Of a stretch of DNA of 10,799 nucleotides, positions 1 through 8,501 are shown one piece after another. Position numbers and translations under genes: made by a program. Numbering within the stretch: position 1 is the first letter of the stretch; each line of letters begins with the position of its first letter. Source of the stretch: a bacterium (GTDB taxonomy: Bacteria > Zhuqueibacterota > Zhuqueibacteria > Thermofontimicrobiales > Thermofontimicrobiaceae); contig DSAU01000081.1 in assembly GCA_011046315.1 (NCBI GenBank), forward strand, positions 1 through 10,799, given 5' to 3'. The notes beneath the pieces were generated by a model. It saw only the letters and a list, made by a program, of their open reading frames with translations, was not told where the DNA came from and did no database searches.

Positions 1-40
1 GAAAAAAAGCCGCGATGAAAATATAAATAATTTTTAACAT
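1..40 (-). CDS. Start of an unidentified gene with a hydrophobic N-terminus (partial)
   Basis: An ATG at 38-40 opens a frame that reads MLKIIYIFIAAFF to the window edge. It is preceded by AGGAGCTACT, a good Shine-Dalgarno sequence five bases before the ATG, which follows directly on the TAA stop of the TRAP permease gene. The 10-nt gap and the stop-adjacent ribosome binding site indicate an operon with that permease and probable translational coupling. The 13 visible residues are hydrophobic and fit a signal peptide or first membrane segment. A small TRAP (DctQ-type) subunit or a substrate-binding protein would be natural in this position, but nothing visible identifies either one. Confidence 0.6.
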   Translation of the reverse strand, partial: MLKIIYIFIAAFF

Positions 41-50
41 AGTAGCTCCT

Positions 51-1322
51 TTAAACCACAAAAAATTTTGCCAGAAAATTTGCTAATAAAATCATTCCGA
101 TGCCATAAACCGCAGTTAGTATGGCATACGGCAGACAAACTTTCAATATTTTAAAATAATTGGGTTCATTAACCACCTGTGCAGCGAAAATTCCTGCTAA
201 TGCTGTGGGTGGCATTAGATCGCCAAGACTGGCGATCAGCGTCAAGCCTGATGCAACAATGATTTCACTTTTGCCCAATAAAGCCAATAAAAAGGGAACT
301 CCCAATACATAAGAAGCGCCGTAAGAAGAAATCGCACCAAACAAAGGCAAACTAATCATTATGCCAAGATAAAGCCAGAATGAAGGCAATTGAACAGCTT
401 TAACAATTAGCAAACCGCGAACACCTGTCAGACTCATAATTTGTATGAACATTCCAATTCCGACCAATATTCCCATCACCGGCATGGCGGATTTTACGGC
501 TTTTTTTACAACGGTAAATAAATTAAAGTTTTTCCCCGATCGATAGGCAGATAAGCTGGCGATGACGAAAATGAACGGCATCCCAAGAGCTGTGAGCCTG
601 CTTGGAAAGATTCTTGTTGCCAGCATCAAGAAAATTAAAATGATGATGGGGAGAAACAGACGAATCATGGAACGAGATACGCCGATATCCGGTAAATCCT
701 GGAGCACTTTGTCCATGTTCATTGATTTAACGTGATTGAAGCCCAGAAATAATGTGACCAGTATTGCAAGAGGTAGCGAGGCGAATAACAGCGGTAATTC
801 AAAACCAATATAGGGCATGTCGACACCACCGCCGATAATCATAACCGGCAAATTAATGGGCGGCGCTACCATTCCATAAAGGGCTGCCATGGATATTATG
901 CTGCCTGCTTTTACGCGGGGAATCCCCAGATGCATCAGGGCTGGCGCCACAATTGCTCCGGTAGTTAAAACAGCAGCCGTGGAAAGACCGGTGATCATGC
1001 CAGGAAACATGATGAACAGGGTGATTAATGTCAACAGCCAAAACGGGCGATTATGGAGATGTATGATGATCTGTCGACTGATCTCTCCAAGGGCTCCGGT
1101 TTCTTTTATAATCTCCATAAAAACCATTGCCGACGCAATAATTAAAATCGGGTCGAGATATGCGAAAGCTCCTTCAACCAAATGACGCAATGGAAAACCG
1201 AAACCACCGACAAACGCAGCCAGCACCGATGAAATTGCTAATGAAATACCAATGGGAAACTTTCCCACAAAGACCGCCAGTGCAAAAACAATCAACATAA
1301 GAATTAATAAAAACAGTTCCAT
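51..1322 (-). CDS. TRAP transporter large permease (DctM-like)
   Basis: Likely the large inner-membrane subunit of a tripartite ATP-independent periplasmic (TRAP) transporter, which uses an ion gradient to import small organic acids. The 423 residues match the usual DctM length of about 425. The protein is hydrophobic throughout, with roughly eleven or twelve membrane segments. It shows the two pseudo-symmetric, Gly/Ser/Thr/Pro-rich hairpin stretches of the family: PGMITGLSTAAVLTTGAIVA near residues 107-126 followed by LYGMVAPPINLPVMIIGG at 148-165, and SLGDLMPPTALAG at 365-377. The start is the first in-frame ATG; TAGGAG lies upstream at a rather long spacing of about 12 nt. The usual partners, the small membrane subunit (DctQ) and the periplasmic binding protein (DctP), are not upstream; the partial gene at 40-1 could be one. 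The substrate cannot be told. Another member of the ion transporter superfamily is less likely. Confidence 0.8.
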   Translation of the reverse strand: MELFLLILMLIVFALAVFVGKFPIGISLAISSVLAAFVGGFGFPLRHLVEGAFAYLDPILIIASAMVFMEIIKETGALGEISRQIIIHLHNRPFWLLTLITLFIMFPGMITGLSTAAVLTTGAIVAPALMHLGIPRVKAGSIISMAALYGMVAPPINLPVMIIGGGVDMPYIGFELPLLFASLPLAILVTLFLGFNHVKSMNMDKVLQDLPDIGVSRSMIRLFLPIIILIFLMLATRIFPSRLTALGMPFIFVIASLSAYRSGKNFNLFTVVKKAVKSAMPVMGILVGIGMFIQIMSLTGVRGLLIVKAVQLPSFWLYLGIMISLPLFGAISSYGASYVLGVPFLLALLGKSEIIVASGLTLIASLGDLMPPTALAGIFAAQVVNEPNYFKILKVCLPYAILTAVYGIGMILLANFLAKFFVV

Positions 1323-1578
1323 TTGTAAAACAGACTCCTAAATTTTCATTTAGAATGGCGGATTTAATGTTAAGTTAAAAAATAACCACAGAGAACGATT
1401 TCAGCAACGATCGAATTATTATAGCTGGCCGGTTTTGCTTCCATTCGGATGAACAGTCATCATCAACACATTTTTAGCGAATCCAGGAACGCGTTCGGCT
1501 CATCTTTTTGAATAGGAGCGCTGCCTTCGCTCTCAATGTTTATTGTGAATGAACGATTATTCCAACGATTTAATGCAG
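1323..1578. other. Intergenic gap between the PorV-like gene and the TRAP permease
   Basis: There is no ATG-started gene of credible size. A 5-bp inverted repeat GAGCG/CGCTC (1516-1520 and 1528-1532, 7-nt loop) has no T-run on either strand, so it is not a convincing terminator. A 10-bp palindrome GAACGCGTTC sits at 1487-1496. On the minus strand one frame stays open through most of this gap and ends ...KDEPNAFLDSLKMC at a TGA; it reads like protein but has no start codon (see findings). The AACCACAGAGAAC stretch near 1383-1395 resembles a sequence common in dispersed bacterial repeats; that is recollection, not a search result. Confidence 0.4.
1379..1407 (-). promoter_or_regulatory. Weak candidate promoter for the TRAP permease
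   Basis: On the minus strand TTGCTG (1402-1407) is followed after 17 nt by TATTTT (1379-1384). The spacing is ideal for a sigma70-type promoter, but the -10 box is only a partial match. It would start transcription about 50 nt upstream of the permease ATG. The 256-nt gap from the preceding gene makes a separate promoter plausible. FCB bacteria often use a different -33/-7 consensus, so this is a tentative call. Confidence 0.25.
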
Positions 1579-2607
1579 TTAAAATTCTAGTCCAATAGTG
1601 AAGTGGTGTATGTTATCCAGTTCTCCATAAGGTGCAAATGCGTAGTCAAAAGTAAAGATTGATCCGGCGGCGCCGAATTTTAAACCTCCACCATAAGCCA
1701 ATTCGTTTAAATCATATCCCGTGCCGTATCCCAGCCGAGCAAAAAACATTTCACGCCAGCTATACTCAAATCCAAGGTTAAGTTTTTCTGTGTCATCGTT
1801 GGGGTGCAGACCATCTATCGCCAGGGTGAGCCGGTTATCGAATGACGAAAAGAAACCATCCGTCGCTCCGACCAATTCCATTGCGATCGCCACACGAAAA
1901 TTAACCGGCAATGGCCATGGTTCTGTATACAACCGGGAATCAACATTGGTACTTAGTGTGTTCGCGGGGTTGGGGTCATAAGGCCGGATTAAATCTCTGC
2001 CGCTCAGTTTCAGAGTTCCACCAAAATTTGAGAATGACATACCAATAATAATACCTTTATAGCCGGTTCGCAAATAAGTGCCCACATCGACAGCAACAGT
2101 AGAAGCAGATTCATTATAGATGTTTTGTGAAATATATTTCATGGTAATGCCCAGTGCAAAGCGGTTAGTCATCCAACGAGCGTAAGAAATTCCGACCGCG
2201 ATGTCGTTTGCATCCCAGAAAAATCCGGTGCCGCGTGGGGAAGTCTCGGTGGTAATCTCTTCTTCTCCCATTGTTATAAAAGTCGCGCTCAATCCCAGCG
2301 CTGAGGAACTGCCACTGAAGGGAATAACCAATGCAGTAAATTGATGATTAATATCGGCAAACCATTTGGTGTGGCTTCCGGTCCAGGCGATTTTGTCCAG
2401 TGTTATCATACCCGCCGGGTTCCAGTAGACTGTGGATGCGTCGTTGGCAAGAGCACCGAAAGCGCCGCCAAGAGCTAACGCTCGTGCGCCGACGCCAATT
2501 TTTAAAAATTGAGCCGCTGAGGTGCCGACTTTGCGAAAAGTCTTGCCGGATACAGCAGTCGCCAATAACAGCATCATAATCAGTATAAAATGAATGCGGA
2601 TTTTCAT
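1579..2607 (-). CDS. PorV/PorQ-family outer-membrane protein
   Basis: A 342-residue predicted outer-membrane beta-barrel of the PorV/PorQ family. PorV shuttles type IX secretion cargo to the surface attachment machinery in Bacteroidetes; many paralogues in related phyla have no assigned role. A signal peptide covers about residues 1-21 (MKIR then a hydrophobic run to AVSG). The family signature follows: GARALALGGAFGALANDAS at 40-58, then YWNPAG at 61-66. The rest alternates in amphipathic strands, and the last residue is Phe, as in many outer-membrane barrels. The ATG is preceded by AGAGGAAC, and this ribosome binding site overlaps the TAG stop of the upstream gene with only 9 nt between the genes, so translation is probably coupled. 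Standing directly after a large T9SS-tailed protein, it may serve that protein specifically. Family assignment is firm; a true PorV role is inference. Confidence 0.85.
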   Translation of the reverse strand: MKIRIHFILIMMLLLATAVSGKTFRKVGTSAAQFLKIGVGARALALGGAFGALANDASTVYWNPAGMITLDKIAWTGSHTKWFADINHQFTALVIPFSGSSSALGLSATFITMGEEEITTETSPRGTGFFWDANDIAVGISYARWMTNRFALGITMKYISQNIYNESASTVAVDVGTYLRTGYKGIIIGMSFSNFGGTLKLSGRDLIRPYDPNPANTLSTNVDSRLYTEPWPLPVNFRVAIAMELVGATDGFFSSFDNRLTLAIDGLHPNDDTEKLNLGFEYSWREMFFARLGYGTGYDLNELAYGGGLKFGAAGSIFTFDYAFAPYGELDNIHHFTIGLEF

Positions 2608-2616
2608 AGCGTTCCT

Positions 2617-5580
2617 CTATTTTATGATTGCGATTTTTCCGATTTTTTTCTCACCGATATCTGTTGACACAACATACAGATAAACGCCGAACGAAATGTC
2701 TTGATTGAATTCATTGGTCAGATCCCAGTTCGCGATTCCGGTCCCATCGTTGTGGATAATTTCTTTCACCTTGACACCGCTGATTGTATAAATGGTAATT
2801 TTACATCGATCTGGAATGTACATGAATTTTATGCTGCGGACATTTTCTTTCGGATCGAACAGCGAAGTCACGACATAAGGATTGGGGACAACCCGGATAT
2901 TTGGCAATTGATCAGCGATTTTTTCTTTTTCAACCGACGGAGGTTGAATTGAGAAGGTAATTTCATCCCCAACCGAGTACTGATTGTTTGTCGTAAAACC
3001 GCTTCCGTCTGAGAAACTGACGTGACAATGAATGGTTACTTTTTGTCCTTCCACGGGAAGATGCCCGCCCTGGGGATTTTCAGTACCAGCGGCGACTTTG
3101 GAAAAAGTGAGTTGAATCGGAAAATCTGCGGGAAAGTCAACTGCGATTGAATCCCCAACTGCTGGCGTGATAGCCGGATAAGGGACATTGCCAATGTAGA
3201 TAATTTCGTTTTCATCAAAAGTAAGGTTGTTGTTTCTGTCATCGTATTCGCAAATCACCTGTATCGTGTCCGGATAGATTCGCCAGACTTCAAAAGGCAC
3301 TACCATCAAAGCAGTTGGCGTCCTGCCTTTGGAATACGCCATGGCGCCTTTCGTTGTAAAACGGATTTCGTAATCATTGGATCGGGCATCAATGGAAGAA
3401 GGGGGGATGGTTGATGCAGAAACGTACCATGAATTGGTGTGGTCGCTTTTCCCTGCTCCGTTCACATCGTTTCCCATTTCGTCCATAATTGATTTAATTT
3501 CACCAATTTTCTGAGTTGAGCTGCTCGAAATGGAAACACCAATGCTATTGATTACAGGAAGTGTCTCAGTATTAAGCGGCCTTGATTGTAATAAAAGTTT
3601 ATTGTTGAGGGTGGAATCATAAACTGAAAAATGTGTGGCTGGAAATCCCTCATAACTAATTTTAAAAATCGGCGAAGTGGTGTATCCGTTTTGAATCAGG
3701 TAATTTTCATAATTCTGAACATCGACAACAGCAATGTTGAGGTCTCCTTTGCCTTTTCCGCGGGTGTGGTTAGTGTTTACAATTTCAGCGGGTCGAAAAG
3801 CCAGCGGATCAGGTTTTGGAGTAACGGTCACAAAGTTTTTCTCCGCGACCCCAACACCTTTTGCCGACTCAAACGATTGGATGTTTTTTTCAGGATCACC
3901 CCGGTCATAGGCAGTGATGGTGTAGGAATAGGCGATGCCGTTTTTCAGTGAGCTGTCGACATAAGTGTATCGCAAGCCGGTGTTGCTGCCTAAATAGCTG
4001 CTTGAATTCAGCGGATCAATTCCATCTATCGTGTTATCGAGATCATATTGCGCAATTGGTACATAGCCGATTACAACGCCGCGAGCATCAGTTACCGGAT
4101 CACCCCAGGTTATTCCGTTATCTTGACTGCGATAAATTTTGTAACCTTCAAAATCCAACTCACCGGTTAACGGATCTGGTTTCTGTTCTGAACTGTTGTC
4201 CCAATAGAGAGTTACTTTGCCATCTCCGGGAACAGCCCACAATTCAGGTCCTGGTGGCGCCGCCGGTCCGACAAATCCTTTTTCGAACATTTGAATTGCC
4301 ATTTGCGCATTGTTCATAAAATCATCGTCAGTATCGCCTACGACTACTGCGATTGAAAATTTCAATGTGATATCCGGAGGAAAATCAAATGGCCCGGTGG
4401 CGGCAATAAAAACCAAATCCATGGGTGTGGTGATCAACGAAACATCGTCCAAACGGGGATCAGAACCGTGAAAATACTCACTGGCAACGTTGGCGATGTT
4501 AGGATTTTGGGGCTGGCTGCTGATTATTGGCCATAGTTGTTCGTCAAACGTCGGTCCTGGGTCGGTGAAATAGTGAAAATCGGTGATACCCATAGCATAA
4601 GGCGTTTCCAGAAATATAACTCCAAAATCCATGTCTTCCAATCGTCCCACAGGGTTTGGCTGGGTAGCAGCGTTTATATCTCCCTTGATGTCACGTTGCA
4701 TAATGATCGGAAATCTGTCGTTGAAACCATGTCCTTCAGGGATGATTAATATCTCTTGTGCATAATCGCTGCAATCCGGATCCAGATAAATCCCAAAATA
4801 TGCGCCTTGGATGATCTGTCCACTGGTGTTATGCAAAAAGAACTCATAAAATTGAAAATCTTCTGCATAAGGTCTGCCGTAACAGTACGCCATTTGTTCG
4901 ATTTCAATACCGATTACATCGCCCTGTTGATTGTTTCCATCGGTAAATACCCCATAGACATCCCGATCCGATACAAATTCTCCTTCGTAAACCGCACCGG
5001 ATATTGGATCGCGACGATAATAGCCTGGCCAGAATCGATCCCCATTGGAGTCGATGGGCCAGGTTTGGGGCAGGTCAGAATGAGCCAGATAGGGGGTTGT
5101 GCCGTCTACGTAGAGCAGCATAGGTTGGTCACCGCTGCCATCATAATGGGTGTTACCAAGTGAGCCGTCCTTAGCAATCCAGTCTTCATTACCATTGTTG
5201 GTATATCCGTCGATGAAATTGCCGTTATCGCCATTTTTGGAATTTTTTTCAACTGCGAAAACAACAGAAAAATCATCGCACATCGATCCATAGGGTTTGG
5301 TTTTTGGATAGCGAAAATTGAAAAAATCATCGGTTGGTCGGTTTCCCGGATCTTCAAGCCGCGTGTCTGATATCTGTCCGTAATTCATGGTCAAGTTGCA
5401 GAGCTGTCCTTTAGTCATTACCCCGATCGCTTCATCGATGCGGGCGTTTGTTTTCCAAAGCGGTCGCGGTTTGGGAATACCATCATGATCATCCTGTAAA
5501 TTTTGTGCAGCTCCTGATAGCGTGATGATCAGAATAGCAATTACTCCGATTTGGGAAAAAAAGCGAATGGATTTTAACAT
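2617..5580 (-). CDS. Large secreted protein with FN3-like domain and T9SS-type C-terminal domain
   Basis: A 987-residue exported protein with no function I can name. A Sec signal peptide occupies about residues 1-26, ending LSGAAQ; there is no lipobox Cys, so it is not a lipoprotein. Residues about 45-440 form a region rich in Asp, Gly and aromatic residues that I recognise only as a type recurring in KSB1/Calditrichota-like genomes. A fibronectin type III-like domain follows at about 445-560 (GKVTLYWDNS, GYKIYRSQDNG, YSYTITAYDRGD). An EF-hand-like loop lies at 781-792. The last ~90 residues (PNIRVVPNPY at 893-902, CKITIYTISGVKVKEI, FGVYLYVV, GKIAIIK) have the form of a T9SS sorting or FlgD-like Ig domain, implying surface delivery. 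TGAGGT lies about 9 nt before the ATG. It starts 28 nt after the TonB receptor stop and ends in TAG 9 nt before the PorV-like gene, so the three form an operon. It may be a surface partner of the receptor or a cargo protein. Confidence 0.8.
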   Translation of the reverse strand: MLKSIRFFSQIGVIAILIITLSGAAQNLQDDHDGIPKPRPLWKTNARIDEAIGVMTKGQLCNLTMNYGQISDTRLEDPGNRPTDDFFNFRYPKTKPYGSMCDDFSVVFAVEKNSKNGDNGNFIDGYTNNGNEDWIAKDGSLGNTHYDGSGDQPMLLYVDGTTPYLAHSDLPQTWPIDSNGDRFWPGYYRRDPISGAVYEGEFVSDRDVYGVFTDGNNQQGDVIGIEIEQMAYCYGRPYAEDFQFYEFFLHNTSGQIIQGAYFGIYLDPDCSDYAQEILIIPEGHGFNDRFPIIMQRDIKGDINAATQPNPVGRLEDMDFGVIFLETPYAMGITDFHYFTDPGPTFDEQLWPIISSQPQNPNIANVASEYFHGSDPRLDDVSLITTPMDLVFIAATGPFDFPPDITLKFSIAVVVGDTDDDFMNNAQMAIQMFEKGFVGPAAPPGPELWAVPGDGKVTLYWDNSSEQKPDPLTGELDFEGYKIYRSQDNGITWGDPVTDARGVVIGYVPIAQYDLDNTIDGIDPLNSSSYLGSNTGLRYTYVDSSLKNGIAYSYTITAYDRGDPEKNIQSFESAKGVGVAEKNFVTVTPKPDPLAFRPAEIVNTNHTRGKGKGDLNIAVVDVQNYENYLIQNGYTTSPIFKISYEGFPATHFSVYDSTLNNKLLLQSRPLNTETLPVINSIGVSISSSSTQKIGEIKSIMDEMGNDVNGAGKSDHTNSWYVSASTIPPSSIDARSNDYEIRFTTKGAMAYSKGRTPTALMVVPFEVWRIYPDTIQVICEYDDRNNNLTFDENEIIYIGNVPYPAITPAVGDSIAVDFPADFPIQLTFSKVAAGTENPQGGHLPVEGQKVTIHCHVSFSDGSGFTTNNQYSVGDEITFSIQPPSVEKEKIADQLPNIRVVPNPYVVTSLFDPKENVRSIKFMYIPDRCKITIYTISGVKVKEIIHNDGTGIANWDLTNEFNQDISFGVYLYVVSTDIGEKKIGKIAIIK

Positions 5581-5608
5581 CTTTTTTATACCTCATTTAA
5601 GTTATACG

Positions 5609-8413
5609 TTAAAATTTGATATAAGCACCCAGGCGGATGTCGCGTCGGGTTCCGACGTTCGCCGGGTTAGCCTGACGGTCTTTAGACCGATATGTATAAG
5701 GACCCGCGTTCCACGGCTCGCCGGTCTCAGACCAAATATATAACGTGTTTAATCGGTCCAGTAAATTTGTCGCCTTTGCATAAATAATCATATCGATTGT
5801 TTTCATCAAAGTTATTCGTTTGTCGATGCGAATATCAAGCGTGCTGTTCCACCCTTTTCGTTCTGAGTTGATTTCCAAACTGATAGCCCCGCGTTCGCTG
5901 GGTGTATAGGGAAGACCGCTGGCTATTTGAAACAAAACATTCATGCCAACTCCGGAGAGGGGTCTAAAGCCGGTGAGGTTGGGTCCGAATTTATCCGGGA
6001 AGCGAACATCCAAATTGGCTGAAAAATCATGGGTGCGGTCAAAGTCCAGAAAAAATTCGCGCTTTGGGCGGAGATGGGCTTCTTCTTCCCTGAAATAGTA
6101 GCCTGCCAGAGGATCGGAACCCGAGCCCTTGGCAACGCTATAGGTGTAATTAAGGTTGCCGGAAAAAAATTTGCTGTATTTTTTGATAAGAGTAATATCA
6201 AATCCTTTGACTCTGCCGTAATCTTCATTCACATAGATCGTGTAATTGTAAGGCTGTCGCGAATAATATCGAGTCGAGGTCAGGTCGTAAATATCTTTGT
6301 AAAAACCGGTAAAGTCGATCGCAACGTCGGCAGCAACCTGAAGTTTGCCGCCAACTTCGAATGCGACGGTCCTTTGCGGTCGTAGACCAGGATTTCCGAT
6401 GATGACATCCGATTCTTCGAGATTAAGCAAAGAACGATCGTTGCGAAAAAGATGATAATAATCAGGATTCTGGAAAAAATGACCATAAGCAAAATGGAAT
6501 ACCAACCGTTCTGTAACTGGATGCGCCAGTCCGATTCGTGGACTAATCTGGAAACGATCCGGGACTGGTTTTCGTTGATTGAACTGGAAAATTTTGGTGG
6601 TTGAACCATCGGGATTGGGTATGGAAACAGTTTGTTGAATATCGCCAGGATCGTCCCAATAGGTGTCGTTCGCCTGAGCATAGTCCAAACGTACGCCGAT
6701 GTTAAGGATCATGAAATCATATTCCATTTTATCTTGCAGATAGATCGCCGCTTCCCATGGATCTCGATTGTAATATTCCAGCCGGTGCCGAAACGCTCCA
6801 GGCCAGGGATCACGAATGGCGTGCCGGAACAGCAAATATTGCTTCAGATCAAGGCCGGCTTTCAGTTGGTGGTTGTGGTGAATTTGGCTGATGAGGTCAA
6901 ATTTCAAATTGTAGGTCGTGCTTTTTTGTCGATACCAATCGCGATCATCTCCGCCGCTAAATCCACCCTCAGCTCCGGAAATGTATGTCAGTTTAACATA
7001 ATCGGTTTTGTCCAACATTGCGCCAGTTTCCGGGTCGTAATACACTTCTTTTCCGGGTATGTCTCGTGTGGCTTGGCGAAATAACCGTTGAAAATTGATC
7101 GTATAAAAGGTGGCGCGATTCAGCGTATGGGTCCAGGCAATCGTTTGGCGGTCGGTTAACGTACGTCTCAATCCTCGCGAACCCAACAGCCTGGTGTTGT
7201 AATTTAGTTGGTCTTGAGGATCATTGGTTACCGGTGTGATGTATTTGTAACTATGACTGTAAACTTGACGATAGTTCCAGGTGTTTTGAACATCTGCAGC
7301 CAGTTTCATCGTCGGGGAAATACGAAAAGTTAATTTGCCAAATAGCTGCCTGTCCAGATTAAAACCCCATGGTAAATAACTGTCTTCATTGGAAAAAACA
7401 CCCGATGCGAAAAATGATAATCCATTGATTCCGGCAACAGGTCCACTGATTGTGCCGTTAAATTTTCCCAATATCGGAATGAGTATATGATCCTTTCCTA
7501 CCGGGTCGTCAATTACGCTGACATGTTGGTATTGAGACTTTCCGATTGTATCGTCTGCCGATTCGTAATAACGGACTTCGTCGCGATATTGAACCTTTTG
7601 TTGTTCTGATAATCCTTTCACTATATCTGTATCCAATAACCAATCAGGCTGATGATAAGGGGAACTATTCAACATCGGAGATTCGTATTGAATTTTACCG
7701 CTAAAACGGCTGGCGCCTTCTTTGGTGGTTATGTTAATGATTCCGCTCATAGCATCGCCGTACTCTGCATTAAATCCACCGGTTAACACTGATAGCTCCT
7801 GAATCATATTGACATCAATGCTGGTTCCTAACCCACCTTGCAACGGATTTTGAACCAGAACACCGTCGATGTAGTAGGCAACTTCGTCGCTTCTGCCGCC
7901 ACGCAGATGAAGCGCTCCGCTTTCACTTTCAACAAAACCTGCCTGCGTTGTCAATACATCTTGTACCGATGTGACTGGCATTCTTTCTGAAATATCCTCA
8001 CCGGAGACAATGGCCATTTTGGCGGTAACATCTTTGGCTACCAACGGGCGTTCCGCAACCAGTGTGATGACCTCTCCTTCAAGAACCGCTTCTTCTAATC
8101 TAAAATTCACTTCGGTGGTTAAATCTGCGGACACTTTGACATTCTGCATTTCAACTTGTTTATAACCCATCATTGTGGCGCGCACGGTAAATGTCCCTGG
8201 CGGAACGTTGTTGATAAAATAACTCCCGTTTATATCGGTTGCCGCACCGAGAGTTGTACCGACAATATAAATATTAGCAGCGATTAAGGGTTCCCCAGAG
8301 TCCTGGCTGGTTGCTTTTCCGATGATTTTTCCCGTATTCCCACCAGATAACGGAGGAGAAGAAACCAAACTAAAACTTATAATTAACAAAGTTATAAAAA
8401 TATTTTTTAACAT
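5609..8413 (-). CDS. TonB-dependent outer-membrane receptor with N-terminal carboxypeptidase-regulatory-like domain
   Basis: A 934-residue TonB-dependent transporter of the outer membrane, powered by TonB/ExbBD. A signal peptide covers about residues 1-25. A carboxypeptidase-regulatory-like beta-sandwich, common in Bacteroidetes-type receptors, lies at about 28-107 (GKIIGKATSQDSGEPLIAAN, GSYFINNVPPGTFTVRATMMGYK). The plug domain spans about 125-235 with SVQDVLTTQAGF, HLRGGRSDEVAYYIDGV, LTGGFNAEYGDAMSGIINI. The beta-barrel fills the rest and ends YIKF with the terminal aromatic residue expected of a barrel. The ribosome binding site TGGAGGA lies 7-8 nt before the ATG. It heads the cassette with the 987-aa protein and the PorV-like gene. 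An intrinsic terminator lies just upstream. It resembles SusC-type or other large receptors, but no SusD lipoprotein follows. The ligand cannot be inferred. Confidence 0.92.
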   Translation of the reverse strand: MLKNIFITLLIISFSLVSSPPLSGGNTGKIIGKATSQDSGEPLIAANIYIVGTTLGAATDINGSYFINNVPPGTFTVRATMMGYKQVEMQNVKVSADLTTEVNFRLEEAVLEGEVITLVAERPLVAKDVTAKMAIVSGEDISERMPVTSVQDVLTTQAGFVESESGALHLRGGRSDEVAYYIDGVLVQNPLQGGLGTSIDVNMIQELSVLTGGFNAEYGDAMSGIINITTKEGASRFSGKIQYESPMLNSSPYHQPDWLLDTDIVKGLSEQQKVQYRDEVRYYESADDTIGKSQYQHVSVIDDPVGKDHILIPILGKFNGTISGPVAGINGLSFFASGVFSNEDSYLPWGFNLDRQLFGKLTFRISPTMKLAADVQNTWNYRQVYSHSYKYITPVTNDPQDQLNYNTRLLGSRGLRRTLTDRQTIAWTHTLNRATFYTINFQRLFRQATRDIPGKEVYYDPETGAMLDKTDYVKLTYISGAEGGFSGGDDRDWYRQKSTTYNLKFDLISQIHHNHQLKAGLDLKQYLLFRHAIRDPWPGAFRHRLEYYNRDPWEAAIYLQDKMEYDFMILNIGVRLDYAQANDTYWDDPGDIQQTVSIPNPDGSTTKIFQFNQRKPVPDRFQISPRIGLAHPVTERLVFHFAYGHFFQNPDYYHLFRNDRSLLNLEESDVIIGNPGLRPQRTVAFEVGGKLQVAADVAIDFTGFYKDIYDLTSTRYYSRQPYNYTIYVNEDYGRVKGFDITLIKKYSKFFSGNLNYTYSVAKGSGSDPLAGYYFREEEAHLRPKREFFLDFDRTHDFSANLDVRFPDKFGPNLTGFRPLSGVGMNVLFQIASGLPYTPSERGAISLEINSERKGWNSTLDIRIDKRITLMKTIDMIIYAKATNLLDRLNTLYIWSETGEPWNAGPYTYRSKDRQANPANVGTRRDIRLGAYIKF

Positions 8414-8428
8414 TTTTTATTCCTCCAG

Positions 8429-8444
8429 ATCAGCAATAGCTGAT
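8429..8444 (-). promoter_or_regulatory. Small hairpin abutting the receptor's ribosome binding site
   Basis: ATCAGC (8439-8444 read on minus), a 4-nt loop TATT and GCTGAT (8429-8434) form a perfect 6-bp stem in the mRNA, ending where the ribosome binding site TGGAGGA begins. The stem is short and its base touches the Shine-Dalgarno sequence without covering it. It could modulate translation or be chance. Confidence 0.3.
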
Positions 8445-8454
8445 TACGACCATC

Positions 8455-8491
8455 AAAAAAGGCATAGGATTTTGTATCCTATGCCTTTTTT
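8455..8491 (-). terminator. Strong intrinsic terminator, usable on both strands
   Basis: A perfect 16-bp inverted repeat: AAAAAAGGCATAGGAT (8455-8470), loop TTTGT, ATCCTATGCCTTTTTT (8476-8491). The 10-bp core GGCATAGGAT/ATCCTATGCC is flanked by an A-run on one side and a T-run on the other, so it can end transcription in either direction. It lies 10 nt past the TAA of the Asp-box gene and 41 nt before the TonB receptor ATG. It therefore ends the first transcript and separates it from the receptor operon, unless some read-through occurs. Confidence 0.9.
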
Positions 8492-8501
8492 TGAGCTTGA
8501 C

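Noticed and set aside
1516..1532. GAGCG/CGCTC hairpin as terminator of the PorV-like gene
   Set aside because: The stem has only 5 bp and no T-run follows on the minus strand.
6632..7084. A 150-codon plus-strand frame opposite the TonB receptor gene
   Set aside because: It lies wholly inside the receptor gene, whose domains are clear throughout; it looks like no family and is a shadow frame. The same holds for the other antisense frames over the receptor and the 987-aa gene.
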